Numbered from the stretch's first letter, positions 8,085-17,259 are shown. The stretch: DNA of 64,000 nt from CAVPCZ01 sp963779225 (GCA_963779225.1 CAVZWW010000003.1:1240001-1304000); one strand, 5' to 3'. A program made the numbers and translations. The notes: a model not told the origin generated them from the sequence alone.

Positions 8085-9179
8085 ATGTCCCTGCTCATCG
8101 ATATTGCGACCGCTTCCCCACCGTACCGGGTCTCACAGGCGCGTGCTGCTGAAGAATTGAAAAAGCGGATGGGGGGACGTCCCGCTGTTGCACGGATGAT
8201 AGATGCTGCGGCTTTCCGGTCAGGGATTGCCACCCGTGCCGTAGTGGTCCCCGATGCGGAAGCCAATGGGGTCAACCGGTTTTATCCTACCTCTCCGGAT
8301 ACACCTGCTCCGGACACAAGACAGCGCATGTGCCTGTACAAAGAGTGGTCTGCTCGGCTCACCGTCCGTGCGGCGTCCGCAGTGCTTGAGGCGACGGGGA
8401 CGAACCCCTCAAGGATCACGCGCCTCATCACGGTGTCGTGTACCGGGTTCTCGGCGCCGAATTTCGATTATGATCTGATCACCTCCCTCGGCCTTTCCCC
8501 TCATGTCCAGCGAACGCACATCGGCTTCATGGGATGTGCGGCAGTGGTGATCGGAATCACCTCTGCGCTGGAAGCCATCCGGAGTGCCGGCGATGACAAG
8601 GCGAAGGTTCTCCTTGTTGCAGTCGAACTCTGCAGTCTCCATATGCAGACCGATCCTTCGCGGGACAATATTCTGGCGAATATGATTTTCGCCGACGGTT
8701 GCGGCGCCGCCCTCTTTGCCGCCGGATCCGAGGGCCCTTCAAAGGCGCGTCTCGTTGAAACACATTCACTTCTTTTCCCTGCATCGAAACATATCATGGG
8801 ATGGGAAATCGGCAATCATGGGTTCGAGATGATCCTGGCGTCTGACCTCCCTGATGCCATAACGGCACAGGCCGTTCCTGCCGCAAAGGCGATCATACAG
8901 CGTATGGGCTTGCAGCCGGGGGACATCCGCTACTGGGCGCTCCATCCGGGTGGGCGTGCGATTATCGATGCTCTCCAGACCGGGCTGGATTTGAGCGACG
9001 AACAGGTGGCGCCATCACGCGCCGTGCTGTCGGATTACGGCAACATGTCTTCGGCTTCGATTTTGTTTGTCCTGAAGGAGGTGTTCTCCCGCAACCGTCT
9101 GCGGCCCGATGACTGGCTCTGCACGATCGCCTTTGGCCCCGGCCTCACGATGGAGATGGCCTTTATGCGGGGAGTCTGA
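8085..9179 (+). CDS. Type III polyketide synthase (chalcone/stilbene synthase family)
   Basis: 364 residues, the normal length. The catalytic triad is visible: Cys151 in GFMGCAAV, His287 in ALHPGG and Asn320 in YGNMSSASI; the GPG loop (GFGPGLT-like, residues 350-354) is present. The enzyme would extend an acyl-CoA starter with malonyl-CoA and cyclise it to a resorcinol, pyrone or similar phenolic. GGAG precedes the ATG. The stop overlaps the methyltransferase start (TGATG at 9177-9181), and an FAD oxidoreductase follows, which matches the PKS, methyltransferase, hydroxylase order of phenolic-lipid operons such as srsABC of Streptomyces griseus. Starter-unit specificity cannot be read. Confidence 0.93.
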   Translation: MSLLIDIATASPPYRVSQARAAEELKKRMGGRPAVARMIDAAAFRSGIATRAVVVPDAEANGVNRFYPTSPDTPAPDTRQRMCLYKEWSARLTVRAASAVLEATGTNPSRITRLITVSCTGFSAPNFDYDLITSLGLSPHVQRTHIGFMGCAAVVIGITSALEAIRSAGDDKAKVLLVAVELCSLHMQTDPSRDNILANMIFADGCGAALFAAGSEGPSKARLVETHSLLFPASKHIMGWEIGNHGFEMILASDLPDAITAQAVPAAKAIIQRMGLQPGDIRYWALHPGGRAIIDALQTGLDLSDEQVAPSRAVLSDYGNMSSASILFVLKEVFSRNRLRPDDWLCTIAFGPGLTMEMAFMRGV

Positions 9180-9889
9180 TGATCGGAGCACGAAGATTTC
9201 TGTCCGAAATGATGGACGACCCTTCGGTGACCGAAGAGCACCTCGACCGGGCTTTGAAAGAGCTCTCGGTCATCAATCGCTGGCTGGGAGGTTTTCGGGT
9301 TTCGCGACTTGGTGTCGGGCGTCTCATCAACTCTCTGCCGAAGGAACGGCCTGTCTCCGTGCTCGACGTGGGTGCGGGGGGATCTGATCTTCCCAAAGCC
9401 CTCGCTCAACTCGGCAGGCGATTTGATGTCACATCTCTGGATGTGAACTTTCACGCCTGTGTCCGTGCCGGCAGAAAGGGACCGCCGGTGACGGCCGTGA
9501 ATGGTTCCGCCTTTTCACTTCCTTTCCGCGATCGTTCGTTCGACGTCGCCCATGTTTCCCTCTTTCTGCACCATTGCACCGGGGCAGAGGCACGAATGCT
9601 CCTCGCGGACCTTTCACGGGTTGCACGGGTCGGGATCGTCATCAACGATCTGCACCGTCATGCGATCGCCTACGCCGGCATCACCATGTTGACCGGAATC
9701 TTCTCGCGCAGTCCGCTGGTTCGTAACGACGCGCCTGTGTCGGTCCTCCGCGGGTTTCTTCGCAGGGAAATCGATGCACTTCTTCAACCCGGATTTCAGT
9801 CATCAGCCTCGATCTCCTGGCATTGGGCATTTCGTTGGTGTGTCTGTATTCGGTTGACCGGCAAAGGGAATCATGGAACCGGGATTTGA
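9179..9889 (+). CDS. Class I SAM-dependent methyltransferase of the PKS operon
   Basis: 236 residues. Motif I for AdoMet binding is VLDVGAGGSD (61-70); motif II follows at VTSLDVN, and the post-motif strand SFDVAHVSLFLHH is typical of class I enzymes. Its start overlaps the PKS stop by one base and its stop overlaps the next gene by 17 bp, so the three genes are translationally coupled. It probably O- or C-methylates the PKS product, by analogy with srsB-type enzymes; the acceptor is inferred. Confidence 0.88.
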   Translation: MIGARRFLSEMMDDPSVTEEHLDRALKELSVINRWLGGFRVSRLGVGRLINSLPKERPVSVLDVGAGGSDLPKALAQLGRRFDVTSLDVNFHACVRAGRKGPPVTAVNGSAFSLPFRDRSFDVAHVSLFLHHCTGAEARMLLADLSRVARVGIVINDLHRHAIAYAGITMLTGIFSRSPLVRNDAPVSVLRGFLRREIDALLQPGFQSSASISWHWAFRWCVCIRLTGKGNHGTGI

Positions 9890-11030
9890 TCTTGTCGTCA
9901 TCGGTGGGGGTCCGGCAGGGTCCGCCGCCGCACTCTACGGTGCACGGGCCGGGCTATCCGTTTGCCTCATCGAGAAGCAGCAATTCCCCCGCGAGGTGCT
10001 CTGCGGCGAGTTTCTGTCCCATGAGGTGACCGCGGTTCTGCGCGACCTTGACCTCCAGGCGGAATTTCTGGGGCGCGCTCCTTCCCCCATAACGCGGCTG
10101 ACGCTTTGTCCGGAGCGCGGTCCCCGGCTTTCCGAGCTCCTCGGGTTTACCGCGTATGGAATGAAGCGGAGCGTATTTGACGCGATGTTGCTGGAAGCAG
10201 CCCGGTCACGGGGCGTGTCGATCGAACAGCCTGTGGAGGTCCGGTCTGTGAACCGGTGTGAGGGAGGATTTGAATTACTCTGCAGAAAATCACAAAGTCC
10301 TCTCACGCTCCGGGGCCGTCGCATCGTCGGGGCCTATGGCAAGTCCTCTCCGCTCGACAAATCGCTGAGGCGTTCCTTTTCCGGAGCACATACCGGCCTG
10401 AACGGAGTCAAGTTTCACATTCCCGCCTCAGCGCTTGCCGGCGTGCAAACGGACGAGATTCTCGTTGCCGCGGGTCCGGACATGTATTGTGGCGTTAACC
10501 ACGTCGGCGGAGGGATTGTAACACTCTGTTTCCTGGAACGGCGCTCAGAACATACCCCTCCTCCACGGGCACGGCTTCGGGAGCTGGTCGAAAACAATCC
10601 GGCGTTTGGCTCTCTTGTGACCCCGGAGACGCTCTCTGCGGTCGAGCGGGCCCCGATCTACGGAACGGGCGATATCTTTTTCGGGCCGCGGAAGGTTCTG
10701 GAAGATGGCATGTTGATGGTCGGAGACGCCGCGCGGGTGATTGCTCCACTTGCGGGTGACGGAATCGGTATGGCATTGCAGGGCGCCCAGTTGCTGGGCA
10801 GGCTCCTCGAGGAGGAGCGCAGGGAGGCCTGGGGGACCGGCATACTTGAAGAGAGATACCGCCGGGAGTGGCAAAGTCTCTTTGCACTCCGTCTGCGGGC
10901 AGCGCAACTGCTTCAGCAGGTCATGCTGTCGACAAACGTACGTCGGATCGGCTCATTTGTGCTTGCCCGGGCGCCGTCCCTTCTGCGGCGGGCGCTTGCT
11001 ATCACCCGTGGAGGATCCGGCCCTGGCTAA
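9873..11030 (+). CDS. FAD-dependent oxidoreductase (geranylgeranyl reductase / PHBH-like)
   Basis: 385 residues. An N-terminal FAD-binding Rossmann fold starts VVIGGGPAGSAAAL (G11-G16), followed by the IEK acid that holds the ribose, and the second FAD motif GDAARVIAPLAGDGIG has D285. This is the layout of the flavin hydroxylases and geranylgeranyl reductases. It overlaps the methyltransferase gene by 17 bp and completes the PKS, methyltransferase, oxidoreductase operon, so ring hydroxylation or quinone formation on the phenolic product is the likely role. A promoter for the next transcription unit starts 10 bp after the stop. Confidence 0.88.
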   Translation: MEPGFDLVVIGGGPAGSAAALYGARAGLSVCLIEKQQFPREVLCGEFLSHEVTAVLRDLDLQAEFLGRAPSPITRLTLCPERGPRLSELLGFTAYGMKRSVFDAMLLEAARSRGVSIEQPVEVRSVNRCEGGFELLCRKSQSPLTLRGRRIVGAYGKSSPLDKSLRRSFSGAHTGLNGVKFHIPASALAGVQTDEILVAAGPDMYCGVNHVGGGIVTLCFLERRSEHTPPPRARLRELVENNPAFGSLVTPETLSAVERAPIYGTGDIFFGPRKVLEDGMLMVGDAARVIAPLAGDGIGMALQGAQLLGRLLEEERREAWGTGILEERYRREWQSLFALRLRAAQLLQQVMLSTNVRRIGSFVLARAPSLLRRALAITRGGSGPG

Positions 11031-11039
11031 AAGGCGAGA

Positions 11040-11068
11040 TTGACTTTTGCGTGTAACTGCTGTATCTT
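11040..11068 (+). promoter_or_regulatory. Promoter of the 11198 kinase operon
   Basis: TTGACT at 11040-11045, 17-nt spacer, TATCTT at 11063-11068. This is one of the best matches in the window to the TTG, 20 nt, TAnnTT pattern and has exactly the same two hexamers as the promoter at 28449. The leader before the kinase ATG would be about 120 nt. Confidence 0.75.
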
Positions 11069-11197
11069 TTCATGCTAGGGGATCTACCATCCAAACGGTG
11101 TCGTTTTGCGCTCTGCGTTGCCTTCCATCCAAGATCGCTTTGTAGATACTCGTGATTCCTTGCTGCACAGCGTTGAGAAGCCCTTTGGGGGGGTCTC

Positions 11198-14100
11198 ATG
11201 CACTTCCGGCTGCGCTACGGAATACAAGCGTTCTCCCTTCTTTTCCTGATCGCGTCAACCTCCGCCACTGCCCAGCTTCGACAGATCCGGTTTGAGCGGA
11301 TCTCACCTGCACAGGGTCTTCCAAGCCCCAACATCTACTGCATCCTGATGGATCGCCAGGGTTTCCTCTGGTTCGGTACGGGCGAGGGGCTTGCCAGGTA
11401 CGATGGAGGGCGGTTCTCAACGGTGCGTGGTGTCCTGGATGTCTCTCTCGGCCAGGGTCAGGATCTGATCTACAATTGCATACAGTCGGAGAACGGAGTT
11501 CTCTGGGCCGCCTCCCCGGGGGGAGGTATTCTCCGTCACGATCCGGTGAGCGACTCCACATCCCGACTCACGGCTCAGACCCATTACCTGAGCAATAACT
11601 CCGCCTTCGCTGTTTGCGAAGACACCCGCAAGACACTCTGGGTGGGAGGCAACGGCGGACTCGACACGCTTGATGCCCTTGCCGGTCGATTCCGGCATGT
11701 CGCGCGTCCTTCTCCCGGTGGGTCCATCCCCGTTGACATCAAGGTTACCGCATTGAAGGAATTCCCCCGCGGCTCGGGTGTTCTCTGGATCGGCACGTGG
11801 GGTGAAGGGCTCATGCGGTTCGACAGGAAGCATGGAGACTGGACGGTTTTTCGGGAACGGGCCGCCAATTCTCGCGGTCCCGCTGACGGTCACATACGGA
11901 CACTGTTCATGTCCCCGAACGACACGGCCGCACTCTGGATAGGGACGGAAAGGGGAGGCCTGTATCGCCTTCATGTGAAGACCGGCGACTGGAAACGGGT
12001 TTCCCTCACGGTCGGGGGAAAGCCGATCGATGCTGCGGTCAAGGATATCAACGAAAGCCCCGGAGGAACTCTCCTTGTCTCCACCATCGGAAGTGGTCTG
12101 TTTCTTCTGGATGCGAAGCTCGGCGACTTCCGCCACTTCTCCGCCAATCCTCAGGATCGCTGGTCTCTCTCGCATGACGGCGTCAGAACTTCATTCGTTG
12201 ATCCCGGTGGCGTTCTCTGGATCGGCACCCGCGATGGCATCAACAAGGTTGATCCTGTTCAGGATCTCTTCACTGTCCATCGGGCAGCAGAGGCTGGAAA
12301 AAGCGGATTGACACACGGGATGGTCTATGGTCTGTGCGAAGACCGCCGGCAGACGCTCTGGATCTGTACCGACGGCGGGGGGCTAAATCGGTATGATCGC
12401 CGGACCGGACGCTGGTCGGCGTACCGTCACGATCCGCGAAGTCTTGGATCGCTTGCGACGGACAATATGTCTTCTGTGCTGGAAGATCGCTCCGGTACCA
12501 TCTGGGCAGGAGGATGGGGAGGATGGCTCCACCGTTTGCGCCCATCGAGGGGAACGTTCGACAGATGGCAGGTAGGTCTCGAGCCGTTCGATTCCAGAAG
12601 CATGGTGATCAATTGCATCTTTCAAGATCGGGCCGGAACGCTCTGGCTCGGAACGACGCAAGGACTCCTCTCGTTCGATCCGGCCGGCGGAAAGGTGACA
12701 CCGGTAGGGTGGGACGGACTTCCCGCCCATCGTTCACGAACAAGCAACGTTGTGGCCGTCCTCGAAGACCGCTCCGGGAATCTCTGGATTGCCACCCGGA
12801 GCGGTGGACTCCAGCGCGTCAACAGCGCGGCGGCAACTTCCGAGTGGTCACCCCAGCAGGATGCAGACAGCAGCACCCTCTCTTTCAGAAGCGCCTCCGC
12901 CCTGCTGGAAGATGCAGAAGGGACTCTCTGGGTGGGAACCGCAGGTGGTGGTCTGTATCGCTTCGACCGTGCGCAGAGGCGCTTCACCTGTTTTACCAGT
13001 CGTGAAGGTCTTTCTGACGACGTCGTCTACGGGCTCCTTGCGGATCACCGGGGAAGAATTTGGATCAGCACGGGCAAGGGGCTGACGGCCTTTGAGCCCC
13101 GAACCGGGCAATGGTCGAGATTTGATGTCCGGGACGGAATAGCCGCCGATGAGTTCAATTCCGGATCGGCCGCGCGATGTGCGGATGGGACTCTCTGTTT
13201 CGGCGGGGTAAGCGGCTTAACCATGTTTCGTCCTGATACGATCTATGTGAATACCCATGCCCCTCCTGTAGTCCTGACCATTCTTGAACAGGAGGGAAAG
13301 CCCTTCTTCGCGGGCCGGGGGACATCCTACCTCCGGACTATTACGATGCCGTCATCGTATGATGTTCTCGGCCTGGGATTTGCCGCGCTTGATTTTCGCC
13401 GTCCGGACCGCAACAGATACGCCTACTGGCTGGAAGGAATCGACGAAGACTGGATTCAGGCGGACAACCGCAACTATATCGCCTACGCCCAGCTGCCGCC
13501 CGGGAAGTACCTGTTCAGAGTAAGAGGCTCAAACGATTCCGGCGTCTGGAGCAAAGCGGATCTTTCGATCACGGTGGTTGTCGAACCGCATCTCTGGGAT
13601 ACCTGGTGGTTCAAGATTCTTGCCGGCAGTATTCTCGCAGGCATGCTGATTGGAGCGTTCCTCGCTTTCCATCACCGCAAAGTTTCCCGTCTGCAGACGG
13701 AGAAGCTCCTCCGGGAACAATTTACACGACAGCAAATCGAATCGGCAGAAGCCAGTAGAAAGCACCTCGCGGCCGAGCTTCATGACGGACTCGGACAGAA
13801 TCTTCTCATCGCAAGCAATGAACTTCAGCAGTTCCTGAAGGAGGACCAAGGATCGCGGGAGGATGTGGAGCGGGCCGCTGCCCTCCTCCAGGAATCCATC
13901 CAGAGTGTACGGGAAATTGCCGGGATGCTCCACCCCCATCATCTCGACCGGCTGGGGTTCTGTGCCGCAGTGGGAGCAATGGCCGAGACAGTCGCGCATT
14001 CCAGCGGACTTGCGATCCACTGCGCCTGTGAACAACTCGACGGTGTGTTGCCAAAGCAGACGGAGATCCACGTGTACCGGATCATCCAGGAGGCTCTCTC

Positions 14101-14371
14101 GAACGCGGTGCGCCATGCATCCGCGACGGAGATCATTCTTGACGTGAGAAAGAACTCGGGCCACGTGGAAATCGCTCTTACTGACAACGGGCGGGGTTTT
14201 GCCGTCCGCGCCGGCCAACGCCACCATCACTCCAAACCACGGGACGCCAGGATGGACGGCTTCGGTCTCTCGAGTATGAATGAACGTGCAAGAATCATTG
14301 ACGGATCGTTGCACATCGTTTCATCGGAGGGATCCGGCACAACTGTACGGCTCACGGTTCCTTATCCCTGA
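11198..14371 (+). CDS. Hybrid-architecture propeller sensor histidine kinase
   Basis: 1057 residues. Signal peptide (1-26, ending ATAQ), then many two-component regulator propeller repeats (recurrent LWIGT / LWVGT with following GGL and R.D), forming two seven-bladed propellers in relatives; a Y_Y_Y domain near 690-770 (YAYWLEGIDEDW, LPPGKYLFRVRG), one membrane helix at about 805-828, a HisKA_3 dimerisation domain with phospho-acceptor H862 in AELHDGLGQNL, and a HATPase domain (EALSNAVRHA, DNGRGF, GFGLSSMNERA). There is no receiver or HTH in the same chain, unlike the hybrid systems of Bacteroides. It senses a periplasmic ligand and probably phosphorylates the regulator encoded 9 bp downstream. 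Confidence 0.95.
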   Translation: MHFRLRYGIQAFSLLFLIASTSATAQLRQIRFERISPAQGLPSPNIYCILMDRQGFLWFGTGEGLARYDGGRFSTVRGVLDVSLGQGQDLIYNCIQSENGVLWAASPGGGILRHDPVSDSTSRLTAQTHYLSNNSAFAVCEDTRKTLWVGGNGGLDTLDALAGRFRHVARPSPGGSIPVDIKVTALKEFPRGSGVLWIGTWGEGLMRFDRKHGDWTVFRERAANSRGPADGHIRTLFMSPNDTAALWIGTERGGLYRLHVKTGDWKRVSLTVGGKPIDAAVKDINESPGGTLLVSTIGSGLFLLDAKLGDFRHFSANPQDRWSLSHDGVRTSFVDPGGVLWIGTRDGINKVDPVQDLFTVHRAAEAGKSGLTHGMVYGLCEDRRQTLWICTDGGGLNRYDRRTGRWSAYRHDPRSLGSLATDNMSSVLEDRSGTIWAGGWGGWLHRLRPSRGTFDRWQVGLEPFDSRSMVINCIFQDRAGTLWLGTTQGLLSFDPAGGKVTPVGWDGLPAHRSRTSNVVAVLEDRSGNLWIATRSGGLQRVNSAAATSEWSPQQDADSSTLSFRSASALLEDAEGTLWVGTAGGGLYRFDRAQRRFTCFTSREGLSDDVVYGLLADHRGRIWISTGKGLTAFEPRTGQWSRFDVRDGIAADEFNSGSAARCADGTLCFGGVSGLTMFRPDTIYVNTHAPPVVLTILEQEGKPFFAGRGTSYLRTITMPSSYDVLGLGFAALDFRRPDRNRYAYWLEGIDEDWIQADNRNYIAYAQLPPGKYLFRVRGSNDSGVWSKADLSITVVVEPHLWDTWWFKILAGSILAGMLIGAFLAFHHRKVSRLQTEKLLREQFTRQQIESAEASRKHLAAELHDGLGQNLLIASNELQQFLKEDQGSREDVERAAALLQESIQSVREIAGMLHPHHLDRLGFCAAVGAMAETVAHSSGLAIHCACEQLDGVLPKQTEIHVYRIIQEALSNAVRHASATEIILDVRKNSGHVEIALTDNGRGFAVRAGQRHHHSKPRDARMDGFGLSSMNERARIIDGSLHIVSSEGSGTTVRLTVPYP

Positions 14372-14380
14372 GAGGAGCAC

Positions 14381-15025
14381 ATGGAAGAAACGACACGTAT
14401 TCTTGTTGCCGACGATCATCCGATCTTTCGTGAGGGGCTTATACGTGCGATCGAGCGGGAGAAGATGTTTGCCGTTGTCGGTCAGACGGGTGACGGTGTG
14501 GAGGCATTGGATCTTATCAGAGAGCTTCACCCCGATCTCGCCGTTCTTGACCTCTCGATGCCAGGGATGGACGGCATGGAAGTTGCGCGGCGGGTGCATC
14601 AGGATGCCCTGCCAACGGAATTGATCATTCTCACGATGTACAAGGACACACGGTATTTCAACACGGCCCTGGACCTCGGTGTACGCGGCTACGTGGTAAA
14701 AGACAGCGTCTCAACTGAAATTCTGGCCTGTCTCCGGGCCGTTGCGGAAGGTCATTACTATATCAGCCCGGCCATTTCCGACCTTCTCGTGGCCTGGGAG
14801 CGGCGTGCAGCCTCTGTGCCCGCCACTGCAGCACCGTTGGAGAGGTTGACGCCCGCCGAGCGGACGATCCTCAGACTTGTTGCCGGAAACAAAACCAGCA
14901 GGGAGATCGCCCAGGAGCTTTCGGTCAGCGTCCGGACGGTCGAAAACCACAGAACGCACATCTGCCATAAAGCGGGGATTAAGGGGCACAACGCGTTGCT
15001 CCAATTCGCGATGGAGTACAAATAG
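14381..15025 (+). CDS. NarL/LuxR-type response regulator
   Basis: 214 residues. Receiver domain with acidic pocket D11/D12, phospho-acceptor D57 (LAVLDLSMPGMDG) and conserved Lys in YVVKDS; C-terminal LuxR-type helix-turn-helix (LTPAERTILRLVAGNKTSRE, VRTVENH). GAGGAG precedes the start. It follows the HisKA_3 kinase by 9 bp, the usual arrangement for such pairs, and would bind DNA on phosphorylation. Confidence 0.95.
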   Translation: MEETTRILVADDHPIFREGLIRAIEREKMFAVVGQTGDGVEALDLIRELHPDLAVLDLSMPGMDGMEVARRVHQDALPTELIILTMYKDTRYFNTALDLGVRGYVVKDSVSTEILACLRAVAEGHYYISPAISDLLVAWERRAASVPATAAPLERLTPAERTILRLVAGNKTSREIAQELSVSVRTVENHRTHICHKAGIKGHNALLQFAMEYK

Positions 15026-15109
15026 GTGGTTCTCATGCATCAACCGCGGTTCCGCTCTACCTTCTCCCCAAGTGTACCACTTCGTTCCACTCTGGATTCT
15101 CCGGCGGTG

Positions 15110-15478
15110 ATGGTCCTGATCGCAGAAGATAACACGCGCATGCGCGAATCGATCAAGCGATTTCTTTCCACCAGGCTACCCGGCCATCACACAGTAATCG
15201 AAGCGGCGGATGGCGGCGAAGCCATTGAGTGTTATGAGCGGATGCATCCGGATTGGGTGCTGATGGACATTGCGATGGAACCGGTCGACGGTCTTGCCGC
15301 GTCGCGGGCGATTCTTCGGTCGCACCCCGAGGCGAAGATCATCATTCTGACCAACTACGACGAGGCGCGCTATCGCGCCGTAGCGAATGAAATTGGAACA
15401 AAGGCGTTCATCCTGAAGGAGCATCTCGGTGACATTCTCTCCATCCTCCCGGCAAAAAATGCACAGGATCGATCATGA
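15110..15478 (+). CDS. Single-domain response regulator receiver
   Basis: A stand-alone receiver of about 122 residues: MVLIAEDN with acidic residues E6 and D7, phospho-acceptor D53 (WVLMDIAMEPVDG) and Lys in AFILKEH. No output domain follows. An upstream frame continues to a GTG at 15026, directly after the previous stop, and has an ATG at 15035; the added 28 residues do not resemble receiver sequence, so the internal ATG is preferred, though coupling from the GTG is possible. It is the third gene of the kinase operon and may compete for phosphate or bind a target protein. Confidence 0.8.
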   Translation: MVLIAEDNTRMRESIKRFLSTRLPGHHTVIEAADGGEAIECYERMHPDWVLMDIAMEPVDGLAASRAILRSHPEAKIIILTNYDEARYRAVANEIGTKAFILKEHLGDILSILPAKNAQDRS

Positions 15479-15514
15479 GATCGTTCAACCGGCCGCTCCG
15501 GGGAATCATGGTAT

Positions 15515-16105
15515 CTACGGTTTCTTCTGCGAGAACTGGAGATTCAGTGTTACGGTGACGTCTTTGCCAACCGTCAGGCCGCCCGCTTCAGTCACCGCGT
15601 TCCACTTCAAATTGTAGTCGAATCTGTTGATAACCGCCGTAGCCTTGAAGCCGGCTTTCACATTGCCGCGGCCATCCTTCATCGTACCTCCATAGACCAC
15701 ATTGAACGTCACGGGTTTTGTGACATCCCGGATCGTGAGGTCTCCTTCAAGGAGAATGTTCTTCCCCTCGATCTTCTTCCATGCGGTACTCTTAAAGGTC
15801 ATTTGCGGGTACTTCTCGGCATTGAAAAAGTCATCCGACCTCAGGTGCTTATCGCGCGTGCTGTTATCGGTGTTGATGCTGTTGACGTCGATGGAGAACT
15901 CAGCAGCGGCATCCGCGAAGTCATCCGTTGAGGAGTGAAGCGTGCCGGAATAGACCTTGAAGGTCCCTTCGACTTCGGAAATCGACAGATACGTTACTGT
16001 GAAACTCACCGTGCTGTGGACAACGTCCACAGTCCAGGCTGTCTGGGCAAAGGTGCCGGCTGCAAGTGTCAGCGCAGCGAAAAGTGTTGCGAGTGTTCTT
16101 TTCAT
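15515..16105 (-). CDS. YceI-family periplasmic protein
   Basis: 196 residues from the ATG that follows GGAGCTCC; the frame extends 68 codons further upstream but that part is not protein-like. Signal peptide residues 1-21 (ending TFAQ), then the YceI lipocalin-like barrel: WTVDVVHSTVSFTVTYLSIS, FSIDVNSINTDN, RDKHLRSDDFF, YPQMTFKST and GDLTIRDVTKPV are all family hallmarks. YceI proteins bind isoprenoid or polyketide lipids. The convergent orientation to the receiver gene leaves 36 bp between them. Confidence 0.93.
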   Translation of the reverse strand: MKRTLATLFAALTLAAGTFAQTAWTVDVVHSTVSFTVTYLSISEVEGTFKVYSGTLHSSTDDFADAAAEFSIDVNSINTDNSTRDKHLRSDDFFNAEKYPQMTFKSTAWKKIEGKNILLEGDLTIRDVTKPVTFNVVYGGTMKDGRGNVKAGFKATAVINRFDYNLKWNAVTEAGGLTVGKDVTVTLNLQFSQKKP

Positions 16106-16317
16106 AGGATGGAGCTCCTTTGAATAGATGCTTTCATATGTTGATGGCCTGCTCTGGTGGGGGATGGCTCCAAGGGCATTGCTGTCGGCTCCGGAAAGCC
16201 GCGACAGCCACCCGGTCGCCGGAGGAACCCTATACCGCCTGGTGCAGTACTTTCCAGCCTGCGGCCCGGTTTTGTTGTTCTTCATCCTCAAGCCAATCAA
16301 CAGCACCATTATGTGTT

Positions 16318-16836
16318 TCAGTGTGCGGCTTGCTGGAAGTGTGCCTGCGGCAACAGGATTGAAACCTGCATCCCTGACGAGTTGAGATCCACGGGAATGG
16401 CCTGCTCATCATCGCCTGCAACGAAGCAATCAACTGTTGTGCCGGCGAAAGTCGGCGTTGCGAAATCCGCGGAGAGCCCTGTGGTAAACGCCTTCGCAAA
16501 TGTTGAATGGGGAAGAAGGGCGGCCAGCATTTCCGAATCTTCAAGAGCATCAATGTTGTACGTGGCAGATGTCCCCGTGAGGGAGCTGTACATGTCGCTG
16601 ATCCACCATTCTTCGACTGCAAACTGGACGACGTGTTCTTCGCCATTGCCGTCAACGGAGTATTGTCGAAGGTATCCTCGTTCCACGAACGCAAGATATC
16701 TGCACGCCTCTCCGGCATGGAGAAGAAACTGGCCCTTCCGGACCTTCTTCCGAATGAAGAATGTCTTTGTGCGCTCGAATTCGTTGCCGGTGAGCGGGAT
16801 ACGCTTCAGGATTTGCGAATGGAGCAGCTCGAACAT
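16318..16836 (-). CDS. Crp/Fnr-family regulator with damaged C-terminus (possible pseudogene)
   Basis: 172 residues. The N-terminal 110 residues are a clear cyclic-nucleotide-binding-type domain of the Bacteroidota kind (KGQFLLHAGEACRYLAFVERG, GEEHVVQFAVEEWWISD, SATYNIDALEDSE). After about residue 118 the expected dimer helix and helix-turn-helix, normally ending near residue 190, are replaced by unrelated sequence. In the next frame the stretch SPAQQLIASL resembles the family's dimer-helix region, which suggests a frameshift. The gene therefore may be a pseudogene or encode a domain without DNA binding. Its promoter (16863-16891) is intact. Confidence 0.65.
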   Translation of the reverse strand: MFELLHSQILKRIPLTGNEFERTKTFFIRKKVRKGQFLLHAGEACRYLAFVERGYLRQYSVDGNGEEHVVQFAVEEWWISDMYSSLTGTSATYNIDALEDSEMLAALLPHSTFAKAFTTGLSADFATPTFAGTTVDCFVAGDDEQAIPVDLNSSGMQVSILLPQAHFQQAAH

Positions 16837-16862
16837 GGGCTTGGGTAGTGTTGTCCGGAGAT

Positions 16863-16891
16863 AATATAGACGAGATGCGGGAGAAGGTCAA
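16863..16891 (-). promoter_or_regulatory. Promoter of the Crp/Fnr-like gene
   Basis: On the minus strand TTGACC (complement of 16886-16891), 17-nt spacer, TATATT (complement of 16863-16868). Transcription would begin roughly 20 nt before the ATG at 16836. Confidence 0.65.
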
Positions 16892-16980
16892 GATATTCTC
16901 CCGCAGCACTGATCGCATTCCCGCCGGGGTTCCGCGCGCCCTTCCCTTGCACGGAATGAATCTTTTTGATAACTTGGAGC

Positions 16981-17259
16981 ATGAACCCTGCCGGATGCTC
17001 TGCCATCGTGCGATTCATCCTTCTTTTTCTCCTCCTGGCATTTGCCGCAGGAGGCGTACATGCGTTCGCCGGCGGTCAGGGAAGTCCCTGCGACAGCGTG
17101 CGCGGTCACTGTGACTGTGGATGTACGGACGAGACTGGAGTTCTCTCTCCCGTGCGCTCTCTTGCTCCGCTCCCGTGTGCTCACTCTGCAGATCTGCAAT
17201 CCGTCGGAGCGCCTGCCGTTCCGATTTCTCTGGTCTTCCATCCTCCTGTTCTCCGGTGA
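16981..17259 (+). CDS. Small Cys-rich exported protein upstream of TonB-dependent receptor
   Basis: 92 residues from the ATG at 16981. A strong N-terminal hydrophobic segment (VRFILLFLLLAFAAGG) ends in a probable signal-peptidase site near VHAFA. A cysteine cluster follows (PCDSVRGHCDCGCTDE), which could hold metal. It precedes an FCB-type TonB-dependent receptor by about 90 bp, the same arrangement as the small Cys-rich exported proteins encoded upstream of some Bacteroidota receptors (DUF6660-like). Assignment to that family is inference. The ribosome-binding site (GGAG two bases before ATG) is poorly spaced, so the exact start is uncertain. Confidence 0.5.
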   Translation: MNPAGCSAIVRFILLFLLLAFAAGGVHAFAGGQGSPCDSVRGHCDCGCTDETGVLSPVRSLAPLPCAHSADLQSVGAPAVPISLVFHPPVLR

